64,000 nt of DNA from Anodontia alba (lineage: Eukaryota > Mollusca > Bivalvia > Lucinida > Lucinidae): NCBI GenBank assembly GCA_964016985.1, contig OZ024823.1, positions 29,429,216 to 29,493,215 of the forward strand. Direction: 5' to 3'. The notes below the pieces were generated by a model. That model was not told the origin of the DNA. It saw nothing but the letters and a program-made list of their open reading frames with translations, and did no database searches. Shown piece by piece: positions 34,513 through 45,973 of this stretch (its first letter is position 1; each line of letters begins with the position of its first letter). The position numbers and the translations under genes were made by a program.

Positions 34513-35973
34513 TGCTTTTTTTATTTATTTTGTCTCAGATAGGGAATCTTATTTATTTTATATTTTTCATAGTGTATGTATTTTAATCTCTTTCTTTCTT
34601 TTTTTCTCTCTCTCCCTCTCTCTCTATTCAGAAATAAGCCGAAAAAGACTTGGAGGTGCACCTGCATGTCATTAAACTTCCAATAAACAATACATGGAAT
34701 GAGCATTTCCTGTATCTCATCCTCCTTAAGCAATTCATAGGCTAGCTAATATTATGTTACATTTGAATGATCAAAAGATTAAATTTAGAACAAAAGGAAA
34801 TAGTATAATAAATAAATAAAAAAAAATTTAAATAAATGAAATTGGAAAATATCATGATATTATACACATTAATTACTACAGATTCATGTAGCATAGAGTA
34901 TTTGATGATAATTAATATGAGTCTTCATTTCTCCACTAAAATAATTTTGTTATGGATATTTATTAGAATTGTCTCACTAAGGCAAAATATTACGAAAACG
35001 CAATCTTGAAAGGGGAACTCCCGTATACGGTAATATAGTCAAATGTTACATCTGCAAAACCGTGACTTGAATAGTTATTATTATGAAGTGAAACTGAAAA
35101 AAAAAAGTCTTAAATTGAGTCCGCGGGGTTTTGATTGACTAAAGATGCAAATGATAAAACGTTTGCAACCAGACAGGGTTTCCATGACAGCGTTTTCCGA
35201 ACGCTAATTTGATTGGCTAATATTCGAAACGCTTGAAACGTTTCAGAAACGATGATCTGATTGGCTAAAACCGCAAACGATCGTTTAAGCGTGGTCTAAA
35301 CGCTGTGTTTCCAAATCGTTTACAAGCGTTTTGCATGCGTTTCCGTGGACAAGAAAAACGCTATCTCCACTGTACGATCTAAGAAAATGAACTATTTGAG
35401 CTAAAATACGCATTTCTAATGGGTACAGTAGAAAATGTAACATGCTTATCGACATGTAAAGCCAAAAAGAACCTTTAAACATCTCATTTTGTAGCTAGTG
35501 CACTGTTATGTAACTTCGTATATTTATTTGGAACATATAATTACACTTGTTCCACTTCTCTAGGTGTAATAGTTTTCTATGGTATACAGATGGGTCAGAG
35601 ATAAACTTGACATAAAGTACACTAGATTTGCACAAGACCTGAGATAGGTGTGCACATTACTTTGCCCTAATTCTGAGACACATGTGCACGATACTTTGAG
35701 AACCAAGTGCACTAGACTGTTTTGAGCTAGAGAAAAAACTAGAGCTAGAGCTGCCCTCTGACCTCAAGTGATGTGTACAAGGAAGTTCACTTTTAGTGTT
35801 TCACTTTACTGTACATGCATGTATCTAAAGCTTGAGTATAATTTCTTATGAGCCAAAATCGTAAGAGAGAAGAGATGATTAAATAAAATTTCTCCTCTAT
35901 GATTAGTCTCTCCCCGAAAGAAAACAGGTAAAAATAAAAAAAAAATATTTATTTATTCATTATTTACATTATT

Positions 35974-36042
<69 letters not shown>

Positions 36043-36047
36043 CACCA

Positions 36048-36079
<32 letters not shown>

Positions 36080-37541
36080 TGCTTTTTTTATTTATTTTGT
36101 CTCAGATAGGGAATCTTATTTATTTTATATTTTTCATAGTGTATGTATTTTAATCTCTTTCTTTCTTTTTTTCTCTCTCTCCCTCTCTCTCTATTCAGAA
36201 ATAAGCCGAAAAAGACTTGGAGGTGCACCTGCATGTCATTAAATTTCCAATAAACAATACATGGAATGAGCATTTCCTGTATCTCATCCTCCTTAAGCAA
36301 TTCATAGGCTAGCTAATATTATGTTACATTTGAATGATCAAAAGATTAAATTTAGAACAAAAGGAAATAGTATAATAAATAAATAAAAAAAAATTTAAAT
36401 AAATGAAATTGGAAAATATCATGATATTATACACATTAATTACTACAGATTCATGTAGCATAGAGTATTTGATGATAATTAATATGAGTCTTCATTTCTC
36501 CACTAAAATAATTTTGTTATGGATATTTATTAGAATTGTCTCACTAAGGCAAAATATTACGAAAACGCAATCTTGAAAGGGGAACTCCCGTATACGGTAA
36601 TATAGTCAAATGTTACATCTGCAAAACCGTGACTTGAATAGTTATTATTATGAAGTGAAACTGAAAAAAAAAAGTCTTAAATTGAGTCCGCGGGGTTTTG
36701 ATTGACTAAAGATGCAAATGATAAAACGTTTGCAACCAGACAGGGTTTCCATGACAGCGTTTTCCGAACGCTAATTTGATTGGCTAATATTCGAAACGCT
36801 TGAAACGTTTCAGAAACGATGATCTGATTGGCTAAAACCGCAAACGATCGTTTAAGCGTGGTCTAAACGCTGTGTTTCCAAATCGTTTACAAGCGTTTTG
36901 CATGCGTTTCCGTGGACAAGAAAAACGCTATCTCCACTGTACGATCTAAGAAAATGAACTATTTGAGCTAAAATACGCATTTCTAATGGGTACAGTAGAA
37001 AATGTAACATGCTTATCGACATGTAAAGCCAAAAAGAACCTTTAAACATCTCATTTTGTAGCTAGTGCACTGTTATGTAACTTCGTATATTTATTTGGAA
37101 CATATAATTACACTTGTTCCACTTCTCTAGGTGTAATAGTTTTCTATGGTATACAGATGGGTCAGAGATAAACTTGACATAAAGTACACTAGATTTGCAC
37201 AAGACCTGAGATAGGTGTGCACATTACTTTGCCCTAATTCTGAGACACATGTGCACGATACTTTGAGAACCAAGTGCACTAGACTGTTTTGAGCTAGAGA
37301 AAAAACTAGAGCTAGAGCTGCCCTCTGACCTCAAGTGATGTGTACAAGGAAGTTCACTTTTAGTGTTTCACTTTACTGTACATGCATGTATCTAAAGCTT
37401 GAGTATAATTTCTTATGAGCCAAAATCGTAAGAGAGAAGAGATGATTAAATAAAATTTCTCCTCTATGATTAGTCTCTCCCCGAAAGAAAACAGGTAAAA
37501 ATAAAAAAAAAAATATTTATTTATTCATTATTTACATTATT

Positions 37542-37622
<81 letters not shown>

Positions 37623-38070
37623 CACCAATAAACATAATTATTTATTTATTTATTTATTTTGCTTTTTTTATTTATTTTGTCTCAGATAGGGAATCTTATT
37701 TATTTTATATTTTTCATAGTGTATGTATTTTAATCTCTTTCTTTCTTTTTTTCTCTCTCTCCCTCTCTCTCTATTGTTTATTAAAGACAGAGTTATTTTA
37801 CAGTTTATTTATTTATCTATTTTGTCTCAGATATGGAATCTCATTTTTTATATATTTTTCATTGTACATATATTTTAGTATCTCCCTCTCTCTCTAGGTT
37901 TATTTGAAACAGGGTTATTTTTTTAATTTATTATCTATAAGGCTGCTCATGTGCCAAGCGAAATTTAAGCTCAAAATGCGCATTCTGGCCTGTCTTCATG
38001 GGGGGCACACGCGCAATTTTACAGGAAATTATGTGTCGTGGCTCATTGATTTTTGGGTAGATTGGTGTTT

Positions 38071-38143
38071 GGCAAACAGTACAGACCCATATCAGACGCG
38101 ACAGAACAGTTCTGCGGCGTCTGATCAGGGTCTACACTGTTTT
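38071..38143. repeat. GGCAAACAG...GCGGCGTC hairpin
   Basis: GGCAAACAGTACAGACCC pairs with GGGTCTACACTGTTT and TCAGACGC with GCGTCTGA. Loop ACAGAACAGTTCTGCG. Confidence 0.8.
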
Positions 38144-39690
38144 ACTGGCTTTTCTAGGTACACATATAAATTCTTGAAATTACTGTGTCCCACTTAATGT
38201 GTCGAACAAAGATATACAGTTCACTTTTTGCTCAAACATTATGGTTGTGGATACTCGTTAGAACAACCTTAAAGACACATTTTTTTTCCTTCTTTGGCTA
38301 GACCCCCCACTCTTGATCAGCCTCAATATACAGTCCTGATAAGAGAATGCACATCAAAGGCTTATCTTATCTGAAAGATTATGGGGTGATTGTAATGATG
38401 TTAAGTCTCCTTAGTTGGGGGCTAATTAGGAGTAATTCCTATAATTGAGAAGCATTCAATATGTTTCTTTGGAACCAAATAAATTTGCAAATTACACATT
38501 TTTTATTTGTATTTATTTATGTATTTATTTATTTCTTCTTCTTCTTCTTCTTATTATTATTCTTCTTATTATTTTTGATAGATTTTCCAAACTACAAAAT
38601 TGTTGTTTTTTCTTGCATTGTGTAAAAAAAATATATATAAATAAACTGAATAGAATATTTATTTATTTATTTATTAAAGTAAATAGGAACATTTCACAAA
38701 CTGAATCCTAATCCAACTGATTAAGTACTAAATAATAAACCTGACAGGAAATTTAAAAATAATTGTATCCAAAACTGTAAATATTTATAAATCTGATAGG
38801 AAATTTAAAAATAATTGTATCCAAAAAATGTGAATATTTATTTTCTGCAATTGCACGAACTGAATTTTCTCAAACACAGTTATTTCTACAAATTAGTCTG
38901 TATATTTAGTGATGATTCAGATCAGCCTGCGCATCTGCACAGTCTGAGCAGTCTTCACCACTGCTTCAATATCCAAATAGTACAGACTGATCAGGCTGCG
39001 GGATGTGCAGGCTGATCCGACTCTTCAATGAGGGTACATGCTATTTTGAAATTAATGTGTACCTGCCAAAATCTGTAAAATTCTTTTCCTGTTGTATATT
39101 GCATTTTTATGACTAGACATGTTTTCCAGTATTTTCAATAATCAATAATCAATCAATAATCAATCATTCTTTACTGAAAGCAGAAGGACATTATTATTAC
39201 ACATTGACCTGCTGGGCAAGAAAGAAGAATAAAGAATTTTTCTCTTATTTTTCCGGAAAATGGTATTTGACAATCTTTTTAATTCGTCGTCTGCTGAAAC
39301 TGCCCATACCGTGGTAAATGATAATTCTCAAATGTCTGTGCGAAAAACAAAATGTGCTCCAAAATGATACTTTTCCTGAACAATGGATTTATTACACCCT
39401 TTTCATCTTAATTTTCACAGGTGCAGGTTGATCCATGTAAAATTTTCGGAAAATTCTGTGCTCTGGTTCAGTCAAGTATTACTCAAGGATGTGCTTATCA
39501 CAGTTATGTCCAAGTTATTGTCATGAAATATTTCTTATCAGCTATTAATAAATAACTGGCACACCTTAACCTAAGGGGGTAGAGCTGTCAAATTAGCAAC
39601 AGTTATTCAGTATTAACAGAAAACTGCACAAAACTAAGAGCAGACAGCAATCTAATTTCTTCATGTCTTGGAATTTTAAGGATAAAAGCA
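38144..39690. other. intergenic with small repeat fragments
   Basis: No gene seen. The stretch contains a half Pal-like arm at 38225-38268 (TTGTGGATACTCGTTAGAAC), (CTT)n and (TTTA)n runs at 38530-38680, a 50-bp direct repeat (GGAAATTTAAAAATAATTGT at about 38747 and 38799) and CAGATCAGCC-type units at 38905-39040. Confidence 0.55.
38225..38268. repeat. half arm of Pal-type core
   Basis: TTTGCTCAAACATTATGGTT then GTGGATACTCGTTAGAACAA matches one arm of the Pal palindrome. The other arm and the ends are missing. Confidence 0.55.
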
Positions 39691-39694
39691 ATTT

Positions 39695-40215
39695 AACTGT
39701 TCAGCAAATAACCCAAATGAGGCATTTAGATTCATTTTTTTTTTTGGTTTTACTGCCCCTTCAAGGTTATTTATCACTATTTTACGAGTAAAAGGAAATA
39801 TTATTCAGCAAATAACTCGAAATAACTCAAAGGAGGCATTTAGAGTCCAAAAAAGGAATGAAAAGATAATTTTTTTTTGTGGTTTTGGTTTTACGGGCCC
39901 TTCAGGATTATTTCACTAACTTAAGGGTAAACAAAAATACTGTTCAGCAAATAAACAAAGGGCATTTTGAGTCCAAAAACAGAATGAAAAGATAATTATC
40001 TTTTTTGGTGTTTTTTGGGTTTACGGCCCCTTCAGGATGGTAAAAGCAGTTTTGCTGTTCAGGAAATAACTCTACGAAATTATTTCACTATTTTAAGGGT
40101 AAAAAAATACTGTTCAGCAAATAACCCTGAAGAGGCATTTTGAGTACAGAAACAGAATGAAAAGAAATTAATCTTTTTTTTTGTGGTTTTGGTTTTATGG
40201 CCTTTTCAAGATTAT
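39695..40215 (+). repeat. irregular tandem array built on a SINE tail
   Basis: GTTCAGCAAATAAC recurs near 39699, 39803, 39942, 40057 (variant) and 40112. Each unit includes GGTTTTACGGCCCCTTCAGG, TTATTTCACTATTTTAAGGG and AGGCATTTNGAGTCCA. The GGTTTTATGGCCTTTTCAAG text at the array end runs straight into the 3' end of the SINE at 40402. Confidence 0.8.
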
Positions 40216-40402
40216 TTTACTCAGTTCGAGCCGATCATTAATCAGAGGTAGGCGAAACCCGAGGTACCGGAGAAAAACCATCTGACCTTCCGTTGCAGAA
40301 CTTGGCGTCACACATGTTGCCCGAGCGAGGCTCGTACCTACAGTGGTGAGAGATCTAATGATTAAATGTCAGCGTTCTTACCCATTAGGCCACGAGAGTC
40401 CG
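40180..40402 (-). mobile_element. tRNA-derived SINE
   Basis: Read on the minus strand from 40402 it begins GACTCTCGTGGCCTAATGGG TAAG, a tRNA-like start with a polymerase III A box (GTGGCCTAATGGGT). A B box, GGTACGAGCCT, sits about 60 bases on (plus 40328-40338). Downstream come GGCAACATGTGTGACGCC and GTTTTTCTCCGGTACCTCGG, like the conserved central domain of mollusc SINEs, then a tail related to the adjacent tandem array. SINEs of this kind depend on a LINE for retroposition; which one is not shown. Confidence 0.78.
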
Positions 40403-40639
40403 AAAAGATATTATTTGACAGATAGAAATAATATGATATATGCGTTTTAGGATTCTAGGTGCCAGTTTGGGATAAAAAAGAATAAGAACATTAAATTCCT
40501 TCCTTTTATTAAAGAAGCCAAACAAAAACACATTTTTTCGTTTCCCCGCCCAAAAGTAGATTGTAGATGATCAATAAAAATAAAAAGAGAAAGAAGAACT
40601 TTTTTCCTATACGACAATTATTATCAAGTCATAACTTTT

Positions 40640-40640
<1 letters not shown>

Positions 40641-40682
<42 letters not shown>
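40641..40682. repeat. poly-A tract
   Basis: About 42 A residues. Confidence 0.95.
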
Positions 40683-40685
<3 letters not shown>

Positions 40686-40869
40686 GGTAAAAATGAAAAA
40701 TAAATAAGAAAGAAAGAATCTTTATAAGAAAGAAAAAAAGACTATTGGCATTTGTCTTAAAGAAATATTGACTGTTGAAAAGAAAGAAAAATATATAAAG
40801 TCCGCAGAAAGAAAGTCTTATTTCCTTCAGTCAGTATTCTTTTCCAATGAATAAGACTACTTTCCAGGT

Positions 40870-41055
40870 ACATGTGTTAAGCTAAATCCAAAGTTCACTA
40901 TGAACATCAAGTGCACTAGAAATCAAGATTGAGCTTCAAGTGCATTAGGGTTTGAGCATGAGTTGCACTTCATTGCTCAAAGTTAGTGCTGTCGTTGTGC
41001 ACTACAAGTGCAAATGGGTTGCACGAGGGTGTCAAGTTTATCTCTGACCTACCTG
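40870..41055 (-). repeat. GTGCAC-motif repeat, inverted relative to 33995-34205
   Basis: GTCAAGTTTATCTCTGACC at its right end is the reverse complement of GGTCAGAGATAAACTTGAC near 34000, 35610 and 37160. AAGTGCACTAG-like motifs recur at irregular spacing in both. Confidence 0.65.
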
Positions 41056-41282
41056 TAGTACGTTTTATAGGGGTAACGAATATTACATGCTGTTACTATC
41101 CCTATCGGCAGTTTGCTAACGGACTGCAAAACACTCGCAAGATAATAGGCTTTAAGGAAAACATGGTCTACAAAAGAATTTCGAGGGGGGGGGGGGTGGG
41201 GGTGGGGAAAGGGGGTGGTGGAGGTAAACCATAGCTGGCCAGCGGCCTAAATAAAGAACAAAATTTAAAATTAATAGAAGCA

Positions 41283-41415
41283 ACGGCACCACAATGAAAA
41301 AAAAAAACTACAAGCAGAAAGGCAAAAGGACAGTTTTTTTTTCTCAAAACATAGGCGAAACAGCTATCCAAAATAATAAAAAAAAAACACCAGGACATAC
41401 ATGCAAAGTCATACA
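41283..41415 (+). repeat. interspersed repeat fragment shared with 17785-17905
   Basis: CTACAAGCAGAAAGGCAAAA, GGACAG and CATACATGCAAAGTCATACA match the 17705-17918 repeat. A-runs interrupt it. Confidence 0.65.
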
Positions 41416-41499
41416 ATGATAGAAATAGTAAACCACAGCAGAAACACCTCTGGATTAAAAATTAAGCCATTTGCGACTTGCCTGAAACGGAGGCAGCTG

Positions 41500-41950
41500 G
41501 TGCCATGAAAACCTTTACTTTTCATCCGTCTTGTGTGTATCTGCCTGCCATGACTTATCAAAATATTCCAAGCGGTTTAAAAAGGTTTGAGCGATTGAAA
41601 AAAAAAAAGATTACGGACAGACGGACATGCGTTGGCAAGGCTATTTATAATGAAATCTGGCCTTTGACAATTTCATTTGTTAGATCTGGTCAATATGTAT
41701 GTGCATGCCAAACAATATCGGTATATTTCAAGCGGTTTAAAACTGAAGAACCTTAAATGTTTATATCTTATCAGGAGTCCTAAAACCTCTATTGTTTTAT
41801 GAGAAGTACACATTTATTGTACCTGGTTGTATCTGCTTGCCATAAATTATCAAAATATTCCAAGCGGTAAAGAGGATTTCAGCGTTTTTCACAAAGTTAT
41901 TACGGCATGCTTTGGTAAGGTTATTTATAAAGGAATCTGATCAGACTGCG
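41500..41950 (+). repeat. about 150-bp repeat, 2 good and 1 poor copy
   Basis: TATCTGCCTGCCATGACTTA/TCAAAATATTCCAAGCGGT at 41530-41575 recurs at 41828-41872, followed in both by TTACGGNCATGC, TTGGYAAGGYTATTTATAA and AATCTG. A weaker copy (TATTTCAAGCGGTTTAAAA) is at about 41723. Confidence 0.75.
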
Positions 41951-42239
41951 CCGATGTGCAGGCTGATTTAAGTCCCTGCTTGCTGCAATTGTCATAAGGT
42001 CAGTTTGTATTTGGAAAGGTTACCATACTAACTGTTCCTATAGAGTATGCTGTGAATCTTTAAGTCTGATGTTCTGTACAGTTTAATCAGTGTGGTAGGC
42101 TAATTGCAACCTGATCTCAGGGTATACTGCAAGAGGTCTGATCTGTGTAATACACTCTGTATAGTCTGGTATGTGTTGGCCACTATGCATTGTGATTATC
42201 ATGCTGCTTTTTTCTTCTACGAGCAGTCTGGTCCAGAAT

Positions 42240-42500
42240 ATCTTACTGTCAACAATGGCCAGTGTTTAGTTGGCTCAGCCAGATGTTAGGTTTGGTCATC
42301 ACATAGAGGTTAGGTAGCCATATACTAGCTATGACAGCCAAATGATAGGTTGGGTCAGCCTATGTTAAGTTAGGCTATCAACGAAAAGTTGGGTTAGATT
42401 TTACTTAGCACGGCATTATGTTAGTTGGGCCAAGACAGATTTAACCTACCACAGCATAATGTTAGGTTAGGTCAACAAAAAGTTAGAGTTTAGACACGAG
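42240..42500 (+). repeat. degenerate AGTTAGGTT-rich minisatellite
   Basis: ATGTTAGGTT, GAGGTTAGGT, ATGTTAAGTTAGG and ATGTTAGGTTAGGTCA recur at about 40-50 bp spacing, with GTCAGCC between them. The unit is loosely conserved. Confidence 0.6.
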
Positions 42501-42653
42501 GAAAGGAAGACAGCAAATGACAAAAATCAGATCTAGTTCACTTCGCTTTATTCTTTTTTTTTTCAGATAAAGGGAACAACACACTCAGTACAGCTTCCTG
42601 ATTGCCTGTACGTTTGTTCTGCTGAGGTGGGCTAAGCCTTCGCCAGCTGTGTG

Positions 42654-43557
42654 AAAAAAAAGGGTAAGAGACAAGTCCAGGGAGTGTCACAATCACAAAC
42701 CGCAGTCCTTTCCATACACCAAGAGGAAGAGGAAACAGACAAAACCAAACGATCGCAAATCAAACAAACGTACGGAAAGCACCAAGACTAGCTCTTTCTT
42801 CCCCACGGGAGGTAATCGCAATGCTAAAAGGACTGAAAAACGCAAGAACACACAGCAAGACATAAAACAAATCGCCTCGTAGAATAAACCACAAAGCAAC
42901 AAAGAGTAAGACTAACACCGGGGCCACCGCCTTAGAAGGGTCAGTAGAATACACCTCCGGGGCGGGGGTTAGAGGGGAGGGGCTTGAAGCACTTTTACGA
43001 TCAGCCAACTTCACCCCGGGTCCCGATGTAACTCTTAATACAGAAAAAACATAAAAATTTGGTTCGCATAAAGGTTCCAAACTCAGTAAATGCATCAACG
43101 CAAAAACATAAAAATGTCAAATTCATCACTTTGATAAACAAAGACGAGTACTTATGGCTAATTCTACTCTGTGACAGAGTAAATGAAAACCAATAGTTGA
43201 ACCAATAGTTGAACCACGGCGGGCCAAGCCAAAGACAAATCGTCAAGCCCCAATCTACTGGTTAAAGTTTTACGAAGAGGCCGTTATTGAAACTGAGGCC
43301 CGAACCGCCGTCGTGCAATTGAAGAGTAAAGCATAGCCATCAACAATGATTGGGTTGATAACTTGGCATGCAGTCTGTCGCATAATATCCAGGCTGTAAC
43401 CGATTGTTTTATAACAGTTATTTAATTTTCTGAATTGCTCCGAAAAGTTAGATTTTCCACCATTTTTTTTTTTTAAATTTGTACACGTGGTCACCGTAAA
43501 ATTCCGGTTCCGATATACCTTGTTACAGAAGTGATTAGACTGACGTTATATTTCCCA
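42654..43557 (-). mobile_element. RetA copy c
   Basis: On the minus strand a C-terminal coding piece (SNFSEQFRKL, IGYSLDIMRQTACQVINPII, VDGYALLFNCTTAVRA, ending ITASS and a stop near 43270) is followed by the long RetA 3' region and a T-rich end at 42654-42662. An A-run and frame changes near 43465-43475 break the coding piece. Compare copy f, which has the same coding end and 3' region. Confidence 0.85.
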
Positions 43558-43834
43558 CTTTTCGCACATGCAGAATGTGAAATAAAGTTCTTAATTTTCG
43601 GGCATCCTACATGAACAATGAAGTTGTACCATTTGACTAAGTACTATTTGTTTCTTATGTCCCAGTACCCCAGTTCTTGGAAAAGGATTAATCTGTTTCG
43701 CTTCAAGGCATGCAATAAGATGGAACCGCCTGATGTCTCCATTTGTATACCTGACTGTGGATGGATTCCCGTTAAAAGCTAAATCGCAATTTGCAGTTGC
43801 AAAAATTCACAGTCTCTGGTGTTTTCCTGTTGCT

Positions 43835-44263
43835 GACACTCCATAAAGTTATGTCAACATTTCTGTACTTGTATGTATAAGCTTGGCAATGGCATTTTCT
43901 GCTGCAGACCTCAGGTTTCCTGGTTGTGATGCCTTTTCATATACAACGCCTGAATTTGCTCCGTGTACACGAGGATTCTGGTCGTTAAGTAGGGTCTGGT
44001 CCCTGAAGAAATTATTTGGTATGTTCACTTTGTCGGTTTCGTCGGAATAAATATTGCCGTTTTTTCCCAGTGTTGGTACAGAAGAGTTTTGAGTAGGAGT
44101 AATAAAGGCTTTGAGAGTAAACCGCCAGTGTTTAGAGGATAGCGATTCTGATTGAAGTTTATTTGAGAGATGGTTGACATACTGTTGTTTGGACTGTCGA
44201 ATAGAGTCTACGAACATATTCCTAATTTTCTTAAACTTGCTCCATAATCTCAGAATATTTTGC
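43835..44263 (-). pseudogene. CR1/Daphne-like LINE: linker between endonuclease and reverse transcriptase
   Basis: An open frame (44217 to 43849) reads MFVDSIRQSKQQYVNHLSNK then LQSESLSSKHW, GNIYSDETDKVN and FFRDQTLLNDQN. These are characteristic of the stretch before the reverse transcriptase in CR1/Daphne-type LINEs (WW...DD...FF.DQ). In frame upstream is WSKFKKIRN. The following palm domain is absent; RetA copy c lies beyond 43557. Confidence 0.78.
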
Positions 44264-44576
44264 TAGGTGGTTTACTCTACTGACCGTTCTAAGGCGGTGG
44301 TCCCGGTGTTAGTCTTACTCTTTGTTGCTTTGCGATTTATTCTACGAGGCAATTTGTTTCATGTCTTACCTTGTGTCATTTTGTTCTTGTGTTTTTCAGT
44401 CCTTTTAGCATTACGATTACCTTGCTTGGTAAAGAGAGAGCTAATCTTAATACTTTTCGTACGTTTGTTCGATTTGTGTTTGTTTGGATATATCGGTTTC
44501 CTCTTCCTCTTGGTGTCTTGGAAGGGCTGCGGTTTGTGATTGTGGCTCTCCCTGGACTTTTCTCTTACCTTTTCTT
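44264..44576 (+). mobile_element. RetA copy d, inserted in LINE
   Basis: A 5'-truncated copy from GGTGGTTTACTCTACTGACC to TCTCTTACCTTTTCT. TTTTGC at 44258-44263 and 44577-44582 is the target duplication. Removing one copy plus the element rejoins the LINE frame (..HIKKAKYSE..). It is antisense to the host LINE. Confidence 0.88.
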
Positions 44577-45340
44577 TTTTGCCTTTTTATATGCTTTTTA
44601 TATGCTCGTTTCGAATTAGTTTTCTGATGGCTGTAGTTCTCCAGGGTGGATCAAACGGTCCTATTCTCACTGTTCTGTTTGGTACGCATTCCTCTGTAGT
44701 GGAATTTATATGATCTGTGATATTGCATGTGTAGATGTTTATGTCTGGGACAGTCAGTGCGCCCTAGTCAGTATTGGCAACTTTTGCCCTCAAAGAATCG
44801 TGTTTATACCTCCAAAAGCGTCGGGAAAAGGCTTTTTTTTATGTTTAGTAAACTAAAAGATGCCATAAACTTGGTAGTGATAACGTGTTTCTTGACTAAG
44901 AAATGGTTCCGTTACACCACTGTAGATAAGATTGCAGTTGTGATTAGTGAGAGCCGACAAGTTTTCAGTAAAGTGGGTGGATTCTATGATAGTCTGATAG
45001 AGAGAAAATTGTTCACAAATATCAGCTATTGTTTTGGAGGTTTGATCACTAAGCATATTAAAGTTAAAGTCTCCAGTGACAATTACATTGCGTATTTGTG
45101 TATCTAGAGCCAGTGAAATAGAGCCCTTGATCCTAGAAAGGTACGCCATGTCTGAGTTAGGGAGCGGTAGAGTAAACCAAATAGAATACGTGTATGGTTT
45201 AGGTGAATCTCGATCCAAATGCACTCTGTATTGAGTTCAAGGTCATATCTTCTTATATAAAATATAAGGTGTCTTTGACATATATCATGACGCTTAATTT
45301 GGTGAGTGAAAACTTCTGCCATTTTCTTATATTTCCCAGA
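44577..45340 (-). pseudogene. CR1/Daphne-like LINE: APE endonuclease
   Basis: The minus-strand frames give YDLELNTECIWIEIHLNHTR then, after a frameshift, LPNSDMAYLSRIKGSISLAL, VIVTGDFNFNML (catalytic GDFN, bases about 45063-45074), IADICEQFSLYQTIIESTHF, SGVTEPFLSQETRYH (terminal His region) and, nearer 44600-44800, TVRIGPFDPPW. These are the ordered motifs of a LINE endonuclease and its linker. Two or more frame changes and a shortened DxxL segment mark it as inactive. Confidence 0.82.
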
Positions 45341-45441
45341 ATATCGGCTTGTACATAGAGTCTATAGTGTGAAGCTGGGCTCTCGAAAGTAAAGGTTTAA
45401 GCCCCACAGTTTTACAGTTTATCACTGATAGAAGATATTTA

Positions 45442-45674
45442 AGCCAGTGCACGACAAAACAAACAATAAGACGTGCAACCAGCGAAGACTCAGATCAGCC
45501 TACGCATCAGCGCAATCTGATCAGAGTAATCGCTGATCGCATGTGCCTTCTACAGCCTCTGGGCTATCAAAAGAGGGATAAACAAAACCCTTGCCATACT
45601 AGGTGGATGTACAGAATGATCTGAATCTTTGCTGGTCTCACAGGTCTTATTGTAGGTTTTGTCGTGCGCTGGCT
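45442..45674. mobile_element. MITE with AGCCAGTGCACGACAAAAC ends
   Basis: AGCCAGTGCACGACAAAAC, then ACAATAAGAC, at the left is the reverse complement of GTCTTATTGTAGGTTTTGTC then GTGCGCTGGCT at the right. The body is the CAGATCAGCCTACGCATCAG CGCAATCTGATCAG unit. This shows that at least some of the abundant CAGATCAGCC repeats travel inside a TIR element. Confidence 0.82.
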
Positions 45675-45734
45675 CATTTCTGTTGCAGTTCCTCTTGTTC
45701 TATGTTCAGTTTCTGTTAGCGTGCTGTTCACTGA

Positions 45735-45800
45735 TGTCGTTTTTTGTCATTCTAATCTCAGTGCTTTAGGAGGGCTGTGTTCCTTTTTTTTGTTTGTTTG
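45735..45800 (+). repeat. possible degenerate RetA fragment
   Basis: TCTAATCTCAGTGCTTTAGG AGGGCTGTG resembles RetA (GCTAATCTTAGTGCTTT ... GGAAGGGCTGCGG) with an internal deletion, ending in a T-run. Confidence 0.4.
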
Positions 45801-45973
45801 TTTCTGGGTATCTCCAGACAGTAAACTTCAATGGCTCGACATGATTTTGTTCTATACATGGGTAGTTCGAGCTACCAAGGCCAAATCCTAGCACCGTTCA
45901 GGAGGCAAAGGGGGAGGTAAAGGAGGATAATTTAAGGCTATCTCTCCGATCTTCTGTGAAATACTAGTAAGTT

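Larger units (their letters stand above)
33040..37775 (+). repeat. three tandem copies of a 1.58-kb unit
   Basis: The units are 33040-34628, 34629-36195 and 36196-37775, each beginning CAGAAATAAGCCGAAAAAGA and ending in the CTCTCTCTATT pyrimidine run. Units 2 and 3 share changes absent from unit 1, for example CTATCTCCACTG versus CTATCGCCACTG and GAAACGATG versus GACACGATG, so the second duplication is younger. Each unit holds (TC)n-(ACGC)n-(TTTA)n microsatellites, a TIR end and a GTGCAC-rich part. The open frames kept between units reflect recent copying, not coding. Confidence 0.95.

Noticed and set aside
34521..37049. Identical 70- and 65-codon frames in tandem units 2 and 3
   Set aside because: Identity reflects the recent duplication. 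One frame lies in pyrimidine repeats and the other in a TIR end; unit 1 does not keep them.
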